Assembly: GCA_002328835.1 (NCBI GenBank)
Contig: DCWN01000016.1
Coordinates: forward strand, 22,830-52,218
Source: Acidobacteria bacterium UBA2161
Lineage (GTDB): Bacteria > Acidobacteriota > Vicinamibacteria > Vicinamibacterales > UBA823
DNA: 29,389 nucleotides
Direction of reading: 5' to 3'
Below, in pieces: positions 14,968 to 24,517 of this stretch (the stretch's first letter is position 1; each line of letters opens with the position of its first letter). A program made the translations under genes and the position numbers. The notes under the pieces are model-generated. The model ran no database searches and was not told the origin of the DNA. It worked only from the letters and a program-made list of their open reading frames with translations.

Positions 14968-17523
14968 ATGACAATAGCCAACAGACAGAAGCCACGGAAA
15001 CCGCGGCGCCGCCCTACTGTCCCCTTGACCTTCGCCGGAGTACTCCTGGCCGCGGCAGTGCTGTCGGCGCCTGCGAGCGCCCAGATCGACCCCTCCGACA
15101 GCTACGTCCTGCCGCCGCCGTCGGTGCAGGACCTGTTCGAGCGGGACAAGAACCTCGCGACACTCGATCGGTTGAGCCCGGACGGCGAGCACTTCCTGAT
15201 TCCTCGATCCGACGAGTTGTCGAGCCTCGAGTCGCTGGCGCGCCGGACGTTGAGGCTGGGGATGCTCGAGCTGATGCCCGAGGTCGATCGTGAGTGGCGG
15301 CTCGCCACCTACGGCATCCGAGGCTATGACGTGTACTCGCTGGCCGATCGGAGGCAGTGGTCGATCGACCTGCCGGGCGGGTTCTACGTCAGCGACGCGA
15401 TCTGGTCGCCGGATGGACGGCGGCTCGCGTTCCTGGCGCACCTGGCCGACGGCACCGAGGTCTGGACGGCCGACGTCGCGACCGGTACTGCCGAACGGCT
15501 GAGCGATGCGCGCGTCATGGCGACCTTGGCCGCGCGTGCGGGATTCGGCGCGCCCAGCGTGCCGTCCCGGATGATCCAGTGGCTTCCCGACGGTTCACTG
15601 CTCGCCCTCACGGTGCCGGCCTCGCGTGGAGCTGAACCCGATGCCGGCGCCGTTCCGACTGGGCCGGTCGTCCGGCGATCGCGCGAGGAGGCGACGCCGA
15701 CCCGGACGCTGCCGTTCCTGCTGCGGACCGAGCACGACGCCGACCTGTTCCGGTACTACACGACCGCTCAGCTCGCACGCCTTCGCCCGGGGCGGGATCT
15801 GCAGCCGATCGGCGACCCAGCGATGTACACGTCGATCGCGCTGTCGCCCGACGGACAGCACATCCTACGCGAGCGACTGGTCGAGCCGTTCTCGTACATC
15901 GTCGGCTACACGAGCTTCGGCCGCGACCTGGATGTCGTCGGCCTCGACGGCGCTGTCGTCTCGACGATTCGTCAGGTGCCGCTGCACGAGCCGTCCGGGC
16001 GCGATGACCGCCCCGACCGCGATCTGCCGCGCGAGGTGGTCTGGCGGCCCGACGGCGAGGGGCTGGCGTGGCTCGCCCCGGCGCCGAAGGCGGATGACGA
16101 TGCCGAGGATGCCGAGGAAGAGCGCCAGGATCGGATCCTGACGGTCGTGGCACCGTTCGACGTCGATGACGCAACGGTCCTCGCCTCGACCAGCGGCCGC
16201 TACAGCGGCCTCGGGTTCGCGGCCACCGGTGGTCCCGTGTTCGCCGAGATCGCGGAGGACGGCGACCGGCGGATCGTCGCCTACCGGTTGGCGGCAGGCG
16301 CCGGCGGCGAGGTGGTCCTGGCCGAGTACGATCCCGACGACGTGCTGGAACTGCCAGGCGAGCTGTTGACGCGCCAGGACGGCAACGGCGTCACGGCCGT
16401 GCTGACGTCATCCGATGGAACGGCGGCCTACCTGCAGGGACCTGGCTATCGTGAGACGTTCACACCCCAGCCGTTCGTCGATCGGGTCGAGATCGCCACC
16501 GGCGCCTCGAACCGTCTGTTCGAGGGTTCGGCCGATGCCTACGATGAGCCGCTCGTCGCGCTCGACGACGATCTGACGCGTATGATCGTGAGCCGCGAGA
16601 CGAAGTCGGCTCCGCCCGACAGCTATCTCTGGAGCACCGACGGTGGCTGGGACAACCTGACCGAGAACGCCGACCCGTATCCCGAGGTTACCGCGGCGCG
16701 CCGCATCGATTTCGACTTCACACGGCGGGACGGCCTGTTGGTCCAGGGGCGGATTTCACTGCCGACCGACTACCGGCCCGGCCAGCGGGTGCCGGCGATT
16801 TTCTGGACCTACCCGCGCGAGTACGCGACCCCCGAGGCGTACGCGCGGGGCGCCATCCGCGCCCGCAATCACAACGCCTTCACGCCACTTAGCTTCCTCC
16901 GGTGGTCGGACATCTGGCTGACACAGGGCTATGCCGTCGTCTATCCGGACATTCCGATCCTCGGCACCGAAGGGCGCTTCAACGACCATTTCGTCGCCGA
17001 CACGACCGAGACGATGTACGCGGCGATCCGGAAGGTCGATCAGATGGGCTACGTCGACGTCGACCGGATCGGGCACGGCGGCCACAGCTATGGCGCGTTC
17101 ACGACCGCCAACCTGCTGGCCCACACGCCGTACTTCAAGGCCGGGATCGCCGGCGATGGCGCCTACAACCGGACGCTGACGCCGATGGCCTTCCAGGGCG
17201 AGCGCCGGTTCATCTGGGACGCGCCGACGACCTACCTGGAGATCTCGCCGTACTTCTACGCCGATCAGATCCACTCACCGCTGTTGATGTATCACGGCGA
17301 GCAGGACAACAACTCCGGGACCTTCCTGATCCAGTCGGAGCGGATGATGCAGGCGCTCACGGGCCTCGGGAAGACCGCGGCGCTCTACGTCTATCCGTTC
17401 GAGTCGCACGGCCCGCGCGCGAAGGAGAACTATCTGGACCTCTGGGCGCGGTGGCTCGATTGGTTCGACACCTACGTCAAGGGCCAGTCGTCCGAACTGT
17501 CGGACAACCAGCAGGAGCAGTAG
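14968..17523 (+). CDS. Secreted S9-family serine peptidase (prolyl oligopeptidase fold)
   Basis: The protein has 851 residues. A signal peptide with a basic start (NRQKPRKPRRRPTVPL) ends at APASAQ. Residues about 60-560 form repeated strands typical of a beta-propeller (IWSPDGRRLAFLAHLADGTEVW, LSPDGQHIL, VVWRPDGEGLAWLAP). The C-terminal 270 residues are an alpha/beta-hydrolase domain with the nucleophile in GGHSYGAF (S707), Asp in GEQDNNSG (D780) and His in ESHGPR (H814), giving a complete triad. It resembles S9C/glutamyl-peptidase-like oligopeptidases that trim peptides outside the cytoplasm. ATG 14968 has a strong AGGAGG site. The coding end converges with the DUF362 gene across the repeat pair. 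Confidence 0.92.
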   Translation: MTIANRQKPRKPRRRPTVPLTFAGVLLAAAVLSAPASAQIDPSDSYVLPPPSVQDLFERDKNLATLDRLSPDGEHFLIPRSDELSSLESLARRTLRLGMLELMPEVDREWRLATYGIRGYDVYSLADRRQWSIDLPGGFYVSDAIWSPDGRRLAFLAHLADGTEVWTADVATGTAERLSDARVMATLAARAGFGAPSVPSRMIQWLPDGSLLALTVPASRGAEPDAGAVPTGPVVRRSREEATPTRTLPFLLRTEHDADLFRYYTTAQLARLRPGRDLQPIGDPAMYTSIALSPDGQHILRERLVEPFSYIVGYTSFGRDLDVVGLDGAVVSTIRQVPLHEPSGRDDRPDRDLPREVVWRPDGEGLAWLAPAPKADDDAEDAEEERQDRILTVVAPFDVDDATVLASTSGRYSGLGFAATGGPVFAEIAEDGDRRIVAYRLAAGAGGEVVLAEYDPDDVLELPGELLTRQDGNGVTAVLTSSDGTAAYLQGPGYRETFTPQPFVDRVEIATGASNRLFEGSADAYDEPLVALDDDLTRMIVSRETKSAPPDSYLWSTDGGWDNLTENADPYPEVTAARRIDFDFTRRDGLLVQGRISLPTDYRPGQRVPAIFWTYPREYATPEAYARGAIRARNHNAFTPLSFLRWSDIWLTQGYAVVYPDIPILGTEGRFNDHFVADTTETMYAAIRKVDQMGYVDVDRIGHGGHSYGAFTTANLLAHTPYFKAGIAGDGAYNRTLTPMAFQGERRFIWDAPTTYLEISPYFYADQIHSPLLMYHGEQDNNSGTFLIQSERMMQALTGLGKTAALYVYPFESHGPRAKENYLDLWARWLDWFDTYVKGQSSELSDNQQEQ

Positions 17524-17534
17524 AGCGCTACCCC

Positions 17535-17611
17535 CCCGCCTTCGCGCAGGCGCTTCGGCGAGGCAGGTCAGGAGCGGCCGGCCCGCCTTCGCGCAGGCGC
17601 TTCGGCGAGGC
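17535..17611. repeat. Direct repeat of 30 bases at a convergent gene junction
   Basis: The same 30-base sequence, beginning CCCGCCTTCGCGCAGG and ending TTCGGCGAGGC, occurs at 17535-17564 and 17582-17611, with 17 bases between copies. It lies between the S9 peptidase stop and the end of the DUF362 gene, whose last residues (RLAEAPARR) are encoded by the second copy. The GC-rich, partly self-complementary arms resemble dispersed palindromic repeats. Confidence 0.75.
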
Positions 17612-18866
17612 GCCTGCGGCGGTTCGCGAACTCGGGCGCTTCCCTGAGGCAGGTGCCGAGAATACCGAACGAGGTGAGGAGCGCGCGTAGGCCGGTGCGC
17701 CGGAGCGTTCCGGCCGGCAGGCCCTCGACCTGATAGCCCCGCCCGTCGGAGGCGGCGTGTTCCCACCCCCGAAACAATCGCCCCCAGTCGCTGGTCAGGA
17801 CCTCGCGCATCACGGCTCGGCCCTTCAACGGATACCAGAAACTGTCGTGGTAGAGGACGCTGGCCAGGTAGGCCCACGGGGCCAGCACGGTCTTGAGCGA
17901 CCACTCCAGCGGCCGGCGCAGCGGGCCCCAGTAGATCTTGTGCTGCATCCGCGAGGCGAAGGTCATCTTGCGGAACGGTCCGACGAAGTTCCACGATTCC
18001 GACGCGGCGGCCTCATCGCCGGCGATGGCGATCTCTCGTGGGTCGCCGCATCCCAGGCCGGCGTCGTGTGCCAGGCGGATGTACTTGATCGACAGCGGGT
18101 CGAATCCCATCAGCTTGGCCGCCACGGCGTCGATTGCCACCTGGTCACTGCTGGCCAGGATGACGTTCTTGACGTGGGGGGTCATGCATCTCGGCCCGGG
18201 GCCGTCGCCGGCGAACGTGCCGTCCATGACCGCGAACACGCCGCGGTGGATCTTCTGCTGAATCATCAGCAGGTCCACGAGCGTTTCGTGGATCACCGGG
18301 TGCGTCCAGTGGCGCCGCTCGTTCAGCAAGCCGCCGAAGGCGTTCTTCATGGCGCCGGTCGTCGTCGTGAAGACGTGTGTCTTCACGGTCGGCAGATGAA
18401 TGATGTTCTCGCCGATGAACCGCTTCGGAATCAGAAAGCCCTGAGGGTAGACGTCGTTCAGGCAGAGGAACCGATCGGCCAGGTCGCCCACGGCATCCCG
18501 AATATGCACCCACTCCTCGCCCTCGTACAGGTGGACGTTGCGCAGGCCATGCGCCTCGACGACCGGCAGGTGCTTGTTCTCGCGCTCGCCTAGATGCGCG
18601 TCGATGACGACCGTTCGATTGTGGCAGGCATGAATCCGTGCCGGGTCGTAGCCATCCTGCTTCATCGCGCGGATCACGCCGTCGAGTTGCCACGGCGTCG
18701 TCGAGCTGCCCGGGAAGAAGAAGTGCCACGAGATGTTGACCTTGAGCGCCGTGTCGACCGCGGGGTCGACGACCTGGCGATACCCGGCCAGGTTCATCAG
18801 GGCGTGGTAGTCGTCGACGACCGTCGACGGCTGGGTGCGGAGGACGGCGACGGTGGCGCGAGGCAT
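17568..18866 (-). CDS. DUF362 domain protein
   Basis: The 432-residue protein matches the DUF362 family: PRATVAVLRTQPSTVVDDYHALMNLAGY at the N-terminus, VNISWHFFFPGSSTTPW, NIIHLPTVKTHVFTTTTGAMKNAFGGLL and the later NVILASSDQVAIDAVAAKLMGFDP. The family is widespread and of unsettled function; many members carry [4Fe-4S] ferredoxin motifs, but I see none here. There is no signal peptide. I use ATG 18866, as the upstream TTG extension has no family-like sequence. The last dozen residues, rich in Arg and Ala, come from the 30-base repeat and look like a recently acquired tail. It follows the molybdenum hydroxylase gene but is separated from it by a terminator-like hairpin. Confidence 0.85.
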   Translation of the reverse strand: MPRATVAVLRTQPSTVVDDYHALMNLAGYRQVVDPAVDTALKVNISWHFFFPGSSTTPWQLDGVIRAMKQDGYDPARIHACHNRTVVIDAHLGERENKHLPVVEAHGLRNVHLYEGEEWVHIRDAVGDLADRFLCLNDVYPQGFLIPKRFIGENIIHLPTVKTHVFTTTTGAMKNAFGGLLNERRHWTHPVIHETLVDLLMIQQKIHRGVFAVMDGTFAGDGPGPRCMTPHVKNVILASSDQVAIDAVAAKLMGFDPLSIKYIRLAHDAGLGCGDPREIAIAGDEAAASESWNFVGPFRKMTFASRMQHKIYWGPLRRPLEWSLKTVLAPWAYLASVLYHDSFWYPLKGRAVMREVLTSDWGRLFRGWEHAASDGRGYQVEGLPAGTLRRTGLRALLTSFGILGTCLREAPEFANRRRRLAEAPARRRAGRS

Positions 18867-18901
18867 GGTCAGGTCAGGTGCGGCGTACAGGGCGTACAAA
18901 G

Positions 18902-18930
18902 CAAGGGGGACGGCGTGGCCGTCCCCCTTG
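18902..18930 (-). terminator. Rho-independent terminator-like hairpin after the molybdenum hydroxylase gene
   Basis: CAAGGGGGACGG (18902-18913) and CCGTCCCCCTTG (18919-18930) form a perfect 12-bp stem with a five-base loop. Read on the minus strand, the stem is followed by CTTTGT, a short T-rich tract. It sits 25 bases after the stop of the gene ending at 18955 and 36 bases before the DUF362 start, so it should end or attenuate the hydroxylase transcript. Confidence 0.75.
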
Positions 18931-18954
18931 GCGCAATTCCGGATCGGGCGCTGG

Positions 18955-21375
18955 CTAGCCGAGATGCGCTGTCAGCTGGCCGTCCGGGCCTTCTTCCAGC
19001 GAACTCAGAATCATGTCCGGCGTCGCCGGCGTCCGGCGCATATGCTCGTCGCCGATCGCATCGGCGATGGCGGTGACAATCGCGCCCGCGCCCGCACCCT
19101 GCGGCGGCTCGCCGATTCCCTTCGAACCGACCGGCGTCTGCGGATCGGGAGTATCCAGCGCGCCCCACTGCATCTCGAGTGGGCCATCGAGGAGCGTCGG
19201 CGGCTTGTTCGAGTAGAACCGCTTCGCTACTCCCAGGCCCCAGTGCTGGTCGAAGACCCACTTCTGCTTCAGTGCGTGGCCGAAGCCCTGCACGGAGCCG
19301 CCGTGAATCTGGCCGCCTAGGCTGCGCGGGTGGAGAATGACGCCGCAATCGGCCGTCGCCGTGTAGTCGACGATGCGGACGTGTCCGGTCTCGACGTCCA
19401 CCTCGACCTCGGCGAAGCCGACGACGAACGTGTAGGTGTCGCCGTCGCGCCCGAAGTTGTCACGCGCGATGCCCATCAGCCCCTGGCCAGCCAGATTGGT
19501 CGCCGACGTGACCGTGAAGGGATTGATGTCTTCGGGCAGCTCGTGGCCGTCGTAGGTGCCGCCGAGCTGGATCGCCCGCTCCGCGGCACGCGCGAACGTC
19601 AGATACCGTGAGCGATTGGATCGGTGGAAGACCCGACCGTCCGCGACGTCGTAGTCGTCGGCCGATCCGCCGAGATCGCGCGCGGCAATCTCCTGCAACT
19701 TCCGCTTGGCGTCGAGCCCGGCCGCCCAGTTCGCCCGGGTGTGGGCGTGGGTCGTCTGGCTGCCACCCTGGCTCGCGCTCCAGGGCAGGTTCCTGCTGGT
19801 GTCGCCCCAGGTGACTTCCACGTTCTCGAACGGGAAGTCCAGCACCTCGCAGGCCGCCCGGGTCGTGTCGAAGACCGAATGCGTGCCGAGGTTGCCGGGG
19901 CCCGACGTGACGTAGAGCTTGCCGTCGGGCTTGATGACGAACAGGCCGTCGTACCCGAGGCTGCCGCCGACATACGAACTCACGGCGACGCCAACGCCGG
20001 TCACCTTCGTGCCGTTGCGCTGGCCGCTACGCTGCCGGCGCTCTTCCCAGTTGAAGATCTCGGCGCCCATGTCGAGCGCCTCGCGGACATTGGCGCTCGT
20101 CACGTTGCGGCGGACACCTTCGTCGTTGGCGGGGCCGTACTCGGCGGCGCCGCTTGGTGAATTAATCCGCCGGAACTCGACCTGGTCGATGCCGAGCTGG
20201 CGCGCGGCCTTCGCCATGATCGGCTCGATCAGCGTGACCTGCTGAACACCGCCCGGCCCGCGCTGCGACGCGTGGGGCGGGGTGTTCGTAATGACACTCA
20301 CGCCGCGGAACCGAATGTTCTCCGGCTGGTGGACGAGCGATGCCAACCGCCCGGTCGTCAAGAAGTCACCCTGCCGATTGTAGGGACCGTTCTCCTGGAC
20401 GATGTACACGTCCAGTGCGGTGAGGCGGCCGTCGGACGTGAACCCGGCCTTGACCCGCGACTGATAGCCGGGGCGGGCGCGGCCGATGTAGTTCTCTTCC
20501 TGCCGGTTGATCCGCATCATGACCGGCTTGCCGATCTTCCGCGAGAGCAGCGCCGGAATCGCTTCGAAGATCGAGCCCGGAATCTTGCTGCCGAACCCGC
20601 CGCCCGCATACTCGGCGATGAGGACCAGGTCCTCGGGATCGATGCCGATCCAGTTGGCGGCCGGCGCGTGGCTGCGCACCGTGCTCTGCGTCGAGCAGTG
20701 CAAGTAGCACTTGCCGTTCTGCCAGTAGGCCATCGCGGTTCGCGTCTCGAGCGGTTGATGCGAGGTGGTGGCCTGGACGCTCGTCTCGTCCAGCACGAGG
20801 TCGGCGGCGGCGAGCGCCGTTTCCACGTCGCCGTGTTCCCACTCTTCGCCGGCTTCGCCCATCGGCAACTGGCCGGGTTCCGCCGCGGCCCAGACCTCCT
20901 CGGGCCACTTGATCGTCGCGACCTCGCGGCCGGTGAAGGCGTTGCCGTCCAGCCGTGCGTTCGCGCTGCCCGGCCGCAGGCTCTCCATCGGGTCGACCGC
21001 GAACGGGAGCGGCTCGTAGTCGATCTGAATCTTCTCGATGGCGTCGGCGGCCGTGGTCTCGTCAACGGCCGCGATCGCGAGAATCGGCTGGCCTTCGTAC
21101 AGGGGCTCGGTGGAGTTGAGCGCGCGCTCCTGGACGCCTTCCCGCTGCAGCGGTGGCATGTCGTCCTCGGTGAGGATGCCCTCGACGCCGTCCATCGCCA
21201 GCGCTTCACTCGCGTCGATGCGCGTGATGCGGGCGTGCGGCATCGGGCTCAGCAACAGTTTCGCGAACACCATGCCCTCGGCGCGGAAGTCCTCGGCGTA
21301 TTTCGCCTGGCCCGTCACCTTCGCGACGATGTCCGGAGTCTGATAGTCCTTGCCAATGTATTTGTAGTCAGCCAC
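18955..21375 (-). CDS. Xanthine dehydrogenase-family molybdopterin-binding subunit
   Basis: The 806-residue protein has the two-domain plan of molybdenum hydroxylase large subunits: an N-terminal a/b hammerhead domain (VAKVTGQAKYAEDF, LLSPMPHARITRID, VEGILTEDDMPP, LYEGQPILAIAA) and a molybdenum-cofactor domain with AGGGFGSKIPG, ASQRGPGGVQQ, GPGNLGTHSVFDT and the active-site Glu in KGIGEPPQGAGAG. It hydroxylates a carbon centre in some N-heterocycle, aldehyde or related compound; the substrate is not evident. Such enzymes need FAD and [2Fe-2S] subunits, and neither is adjacent here. The start is GTG 21375 with a GGAGG site. The 238 bases upstream, to the GH20 gene, contain nothing I can assign. 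Confidence 0.9.
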   Translation of the reverse strand: MADYKYIGKDYQTPDIVAKVTGQAKYAEDFRAEGMVFAKLLLSPMPHARITRIDASEALAMDGVEGILTEDDMPPLQREGVQERALNSTEPLYEGQPILAIAAVDETTAADAIEKIQIDYEPLPFAVDPMESLRPGSANARLDGNAFTGREVATIKWPEEVWAAAEPGQLPMGEAGEEWEHGDVETALAAADLVLDETSVQATTSHQPLETRTAMAYWQNGKCYLHCSTQSTVRSHAPAANWIGIDPEDLVLIAEYAGGGFGSKIPGSIFEAIPALLSRKIGKPVMMRINRQEENYIGRARPGYQSRVKAGFTSDGRLTALDVYIVQENGPYNRQGDFLTTGRLASLVHQPENIRFRGVSVITNTPPHASQRGPGGVQQVTLIEPIMAKAARQLGIDQVEFRRINSPSGAAEYGPANDEGVRRNVTSANVREALDMGAEIFNWEERRQRSGQRNGTKVTGVGVAVSSYVGGSLGYDGLFVIKPDGKLYVTSGPGNLGTHSVFDTTRAACEVLDFPFENVEVTWGDTSRNLPWSASQGGSQTTHAHTRANWAAGLDAKRKLQEIAARDLGGSADDYDVADGRVFHRSNRSRYLTFARAAERAIQLGGTYDGHELPEDINPFTVTSATNLAGQGLMGIARDNFGRDGDTYTFVVGFAEVEVDVETGHVRIVDYTATADCGVILHPRSLGGQIHGGSVQGFGHALKQKWVFDQHWGLGVAKRFYSNKPPTLLDGPLEMQWGALDTPDPQTPVGSKGIGEPPQGAGAGAIVTAIADAIGDEHMRRTPATPDMILSSLEEGPDGQLTAHLG

Positions 21376-21613
21376 TTCGTCCTCCGCGTGTTCCCATGGC
21401 GGCCCGCCGGAACGTACCCGCGCCCGCGGTCCGCCGAAAGGGCCTCTTCTGGACACCGCAGCTTAACATGAGTCCCCGGCGCGACTCCACGCGGAAATCG
21501 GCAAAATGTTCGCCTGCGCTTCGCCGTCGAGCGCCGGTTCGGCCGGTCTCTACTGAACCGCGATTCGACACTGAAAACAGGGAGTCCAGGCCCGCGCCAC
21601 GCTGCCGGTTCCC

Positions 21614-23206
21614 TCAACGCTCCCAGAGGATCTCAGGCGCGCGGTAGTAATTGACGCCGAGCGCCGACCAGCGCGGTGCCTGCGCGCCGAGCCGTCGACT
21701 GAAGTCGTCGTAGCTCCGGCGGTCCTCGGGCGACCAGGCGATCTCCGCGATGGCGGGGAGCCGCGGAAACGCCATCCGCTCGATGTCGCTCAGGTGCGCG
21801 ATCGTTTCCGACCAGATCGGCGCTTCCACGCCGAGGATCGATGAGTCATCGATCCCGTCGTAGAGCGTGGCTGGGTCCCACGCGTAGGCGGTGCGGACGT
21901 CGATGAACCCCGCCCAGCTCAACCCCAGCGGGGTCTGGGGCGTGTACTTCATGTCGAGGTAGGTCCGGTCGGCCGACGAGGCGATGATCTTGGCACCCTG
22001 TGCGATCGCCGGCACCGGCGATTCCCGCGGCCGCCAGTGCTGGACCACGGTTCCGGGAGCCAGTTACGCGTGGGCGATCTCGTCCCAGCCGATCACCTGC
22101 TTGCCGTGGCGTAGTACGATCGCCTGGGCGCGCTCGATGAACGCGGCGTACTCGGCTTCGCTGAGCCGCTCGACTTCATCGCCGCCGATGTGAATGTAGT
22201 CGCCGGGCGTGAGGGTGGCCAGCTCCCGGACGACATCGTCGATGAAGCGGTACGTGACGTCCTTGTCGACGCAGAGCGTGCTGAAGCCGACGTTCGTGCC
22301 CGTGTAGAGCGGCGGCGCGACGCCGTCACAGTTCAGTTCGGCGTACGAGGCGAGCGCCGCGTTGGTGTGCCCCGGCATGTCGATTTCCGGAACGATCGTG
22401 ATGAATCGCCGCCGTGCGTACTCGACGATGTCGGCATAGTCCGCCCGCGTGTAGTATCCGCCCGGCCCGCCACCCACTTCCGTGCTGCCGCCATGCGTCG
22501 TCAGGTTCGGCCACGATGCGATTTCGAGCCGCCACCCCTGGTCGTCGGCCAGATGCAGGTGCAGGCGGTTCATCTTGTAGAGCGCCATGAGATCGAGATA
22601 GCGCTTCACGTCGTCGACCGAGTGGAAGTGACGCGCCACGTCGAGCATCGATCCGCGCCAGGCGAATCGTGGGCCGTCAACGATCGTCACAGCCGGCACG
22701 CCGACCGACCGCGCCGCGTCTAGCCTCACTGCGTCGTACTCGACGAACGGAGGTAGCAACTGGCGGAGTGTCTGGACGCCGTAGAACAGCCCGGCCGGTT
22801 GTTCGGCAGCGATGACGACACCGTTTGGGGCGATCTCGAGTTCGTAGCCCTCGTCGCCCGTGGCGGCTGCCGCGTCGAGGGTGAGGTGGATACTGCCTTC
22901 CGGGATCGTTCCCTCGCCGCCGACGACCTGCGGCGTCTCCGGTCCGGCCGCCGTCCCGATCAGATCAGACAGGAAGCGGCCGATCTCGATCGCCTCGGCT
23001 TCGTCGGGTGTCACGACGATCGCCGTGGCGGGTCCGACGACGAAACTGTTTCCGGTCGAGGCCACGACCGACACGGGGATGGGGATGACCCGGTGCATCG
23101 CATCGAGCGGCGGCGGCGCCGGCCGCGCGATCGGTGCGGGCCGCGCGCACGACGATGCAGCCAGGGCCACGAGCAAGCCCAGGCCGCCGACTCTCGAGCT
23201 CTTCAT
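21614..23206 (-). pseudogene. GH20 beta-N-acetylhexosaminidase interrupted by an in-frame TAA
   Basis: The full frame is 530 codons plus the stop, but codon 381 is TAA (22064-22066). Both sides are in the same frame and join seamlessly: GWDEIAHA, stop, LAPGTVVQHWRP, where normal GH20 enzymes have WDEI followed a few residues later by LAP. The upstream part has a lipoprotein-like signal (LLVALAASSCARP), the domain-2 fold, FAWRGSMLDVARHF, LHLHLADDQGWRLEI and the catalytic pair in HIGGDEVE (D343, E344). The downstream part has the substrate-site region ILGVEAPIWSETI. A product stopping at 380 would lack part of the barrel. It is either a recent nonsense mutation or a base error. It lies 9 bases downstream of the DUF1080 gene. 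Confidence 0.85.
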
Positions 23207-23215
23207 TCTTCGCTC

Positions 23216-23992
23216 TTACAGCTCTCGCAGCCAGATGTTCCGGTAGCTGACGGGGTGATCGTGGTCCTGGAGCAGGAGCGGCAGCGGACCGTGGGCCTCG
23301 TACCTCGCTTCGCCGACGTTGGCGCTCGCCCCGGTGAGCACGGCATGGTTCTGGATGAGGATGCCGTTGTGGAGCACGGTCATCGTCGCCGGCTGTTCGA
23401 CCGAGCCGTCGGCGTCGAACCGTGGCGCCATGAAGATGATGTCGTAGATCTGCCAGGCACCCGGCGGTCGCGAGGCATTGACCAGCGGGATGTGCTGCTT
23501 GTAGATCGCGCCGGCCTGGCCGTTCACATAGGTCGGGTTCTCGTACGAGTCGAGGACCTGCACTTCGTACAGACTCTGCAGGTAGACACCGCTGTTGCCC
23601 CGGTCCTGGCTGCGCCCCCGCACGACTGAAGGCGTCCGCCACTCGACGTGCAGCTGGACATCGCCAAAGCCCTGCTTCGTGACGATGTCGCCGGCATCGG
23701 GATCGACCGTGAGGGTGCCCTCGTCCTCGTCGACGACCCACGCGGCCCCGCCGCCGTTCCGCGACTCCCAGGCCGACAGGTCGGCGCCATCGAAGAGCAC
23801 GACGGCGTCCGACGGCGGCCCGCCCGCCGCGCCGGGGATCACCATCACCGGCTCGGGCTCCCAGACCTCGGTTGCGCTCGGGTCGCCCTGTTCCTGGGTC
23901 AGTGAGAACGCGCCCAAGGCCAGAACGGCCACGGCCGTTGCGGCAAGGATGATTCGAGTCGTGGGCTTCGGCTTCGGCTCTGACTGTGGCAT
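23216..23992 (-). CDS. DUF1080 (3-keto-disaccharide hydrolase-like) exported protein
   Basis: This 258-residue protein has an N-terminal membrane anchor or signal (RIILAATAVAVLALGAFSL) followed by a DUF1080 domain of the concanavalin-like fold: AVVLFDGADLSAWESRNGG, FGDVQLHVEWRTP, RGNSGVYLQSLYEVQVLDSYENP, PPGAWQIYDIIFMAP, and ending VSYRNIWLREL. Some family members hydrolyse 3-keto-glycosides; many are uncharacterised. ATG 23992 has a GGGAGA ribosome binding site. It is the first gene of a pair with the GH20 gene, 9 bases apart, which suggests a shared role in taking apart extracellular glycans. Confidence 0.87.
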   Translation of the reverse strand: MPQSEPKPKPTTRIILAATAVAVLALGAFSLTQEQGDPSATEVWEPEPVMVIPGAAGGPPSDAVVLFDGADLSAWESRNGGGAAWVVDEDEGTLTVDPDAGDIVTKQGFGDVQLHVEWRTPSVVRGRSQDRGNSGVYLQSLYEVQVLDSYENPTYVNGQAGAIYKQHIPLVNASRPPGAWQIYDIIFMAPRFDADGSVEQPATMTVLHNGILIQNHAVLTGASANVGEARYEAHGPLPLLLQDHDHPVSYRNIWLREL

Positions 23993-24082
23993 CGAGATCT
24001 CCCAGCTGGCGGCGCTACGCCGCCGAGGCCGGGATTATAGCCAGAGCGACCGCCAATCCGCCACGGCTTTCCAGCAGGTGGG

Positions 24083-24505
24083 TCAGGTGCCCAGATGCGC
24101 GGTGAGATCGGCCAGCTCGGCCTTCCAGCCGCCGGTGTTCTCCTCGAGATGGGCCTCGGTCTTGAAGCCCGACTCGCGTACTTCGAGGATTGTCCCGCCG
24201 CCGTCGCGCGGCGTGAGGACCCATTCGACGAGCGTCGAAGCCGCTTCGTCGAAGTCGGCGCCCGGTGCGTGCATCCACCGCCAGGCCAGCCGCGACGGTG
24301 GCTCGACTGTCTCCACGCGCGCCGCGAATCGTCCGTGGGTCGTCCAGCCGAAGTAGCCGTGGCCGCCCGGGCGAAGGTCCAACTCGGCGCTGTCACCGAA
24401 CCATTGTGCGATCTCGACCGGATCGGTCAGCGCTGCCCAGACGCGCTCGGGTGGGGCGGTCAGTTCGAGCCGTCGCTCGATGACGTTGGTTGCGGCGGTA
24501 TTCAT
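24083..24505 (-). CDS. AHSA1/SRPBCC-domain protein
   Basis: The 140-residue protein has the START-like AHSA1 fold: VIERRLELTAPPERVWAALTDPVEIAQWFGD at the N-terminus, then DLRPGGHGYFGW, RLAWRWMHAPG, STLVEWVLTPRDGGGTILEV and a C-terminal helix (GGWKAELADLTAHL). The fold makes a hydrophobic pocket for a small ligand. Such proteins are commonly encoded next to an ArsR-type repressor, as here: it starts 12 bases after the repressor stop, and the TGAGGA that overlaps that stop codon can serve as its ribosome binding site. It should therefore be controlled by the operator described at 24838-24857. The ligand and physiological role are unknown. Confidence 0.88.
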   Translation of the reverse strand: MNTAATNVIERRLELTAPPERVWAALTDPVEIAQWFGDSAELDLRPGGHGYFGWTTHGRFAARVETVEPPSRLAWRWMHAPGADFDEAASTLVEWVLTPRDGGGTILEVRESGFKTEAHLEENTGGWKAELADLTAHLGT

Positions 24506-24517
24506 CGTCGTCGGTCC

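Noticed and set aside
20272..21471. Long plus-strand frame opposite the molybdenum hydroxylase gene
   Set aside because: Arg/Val/Asp-rich composition typical of antisense frames in GC-rich genes, with no start context.
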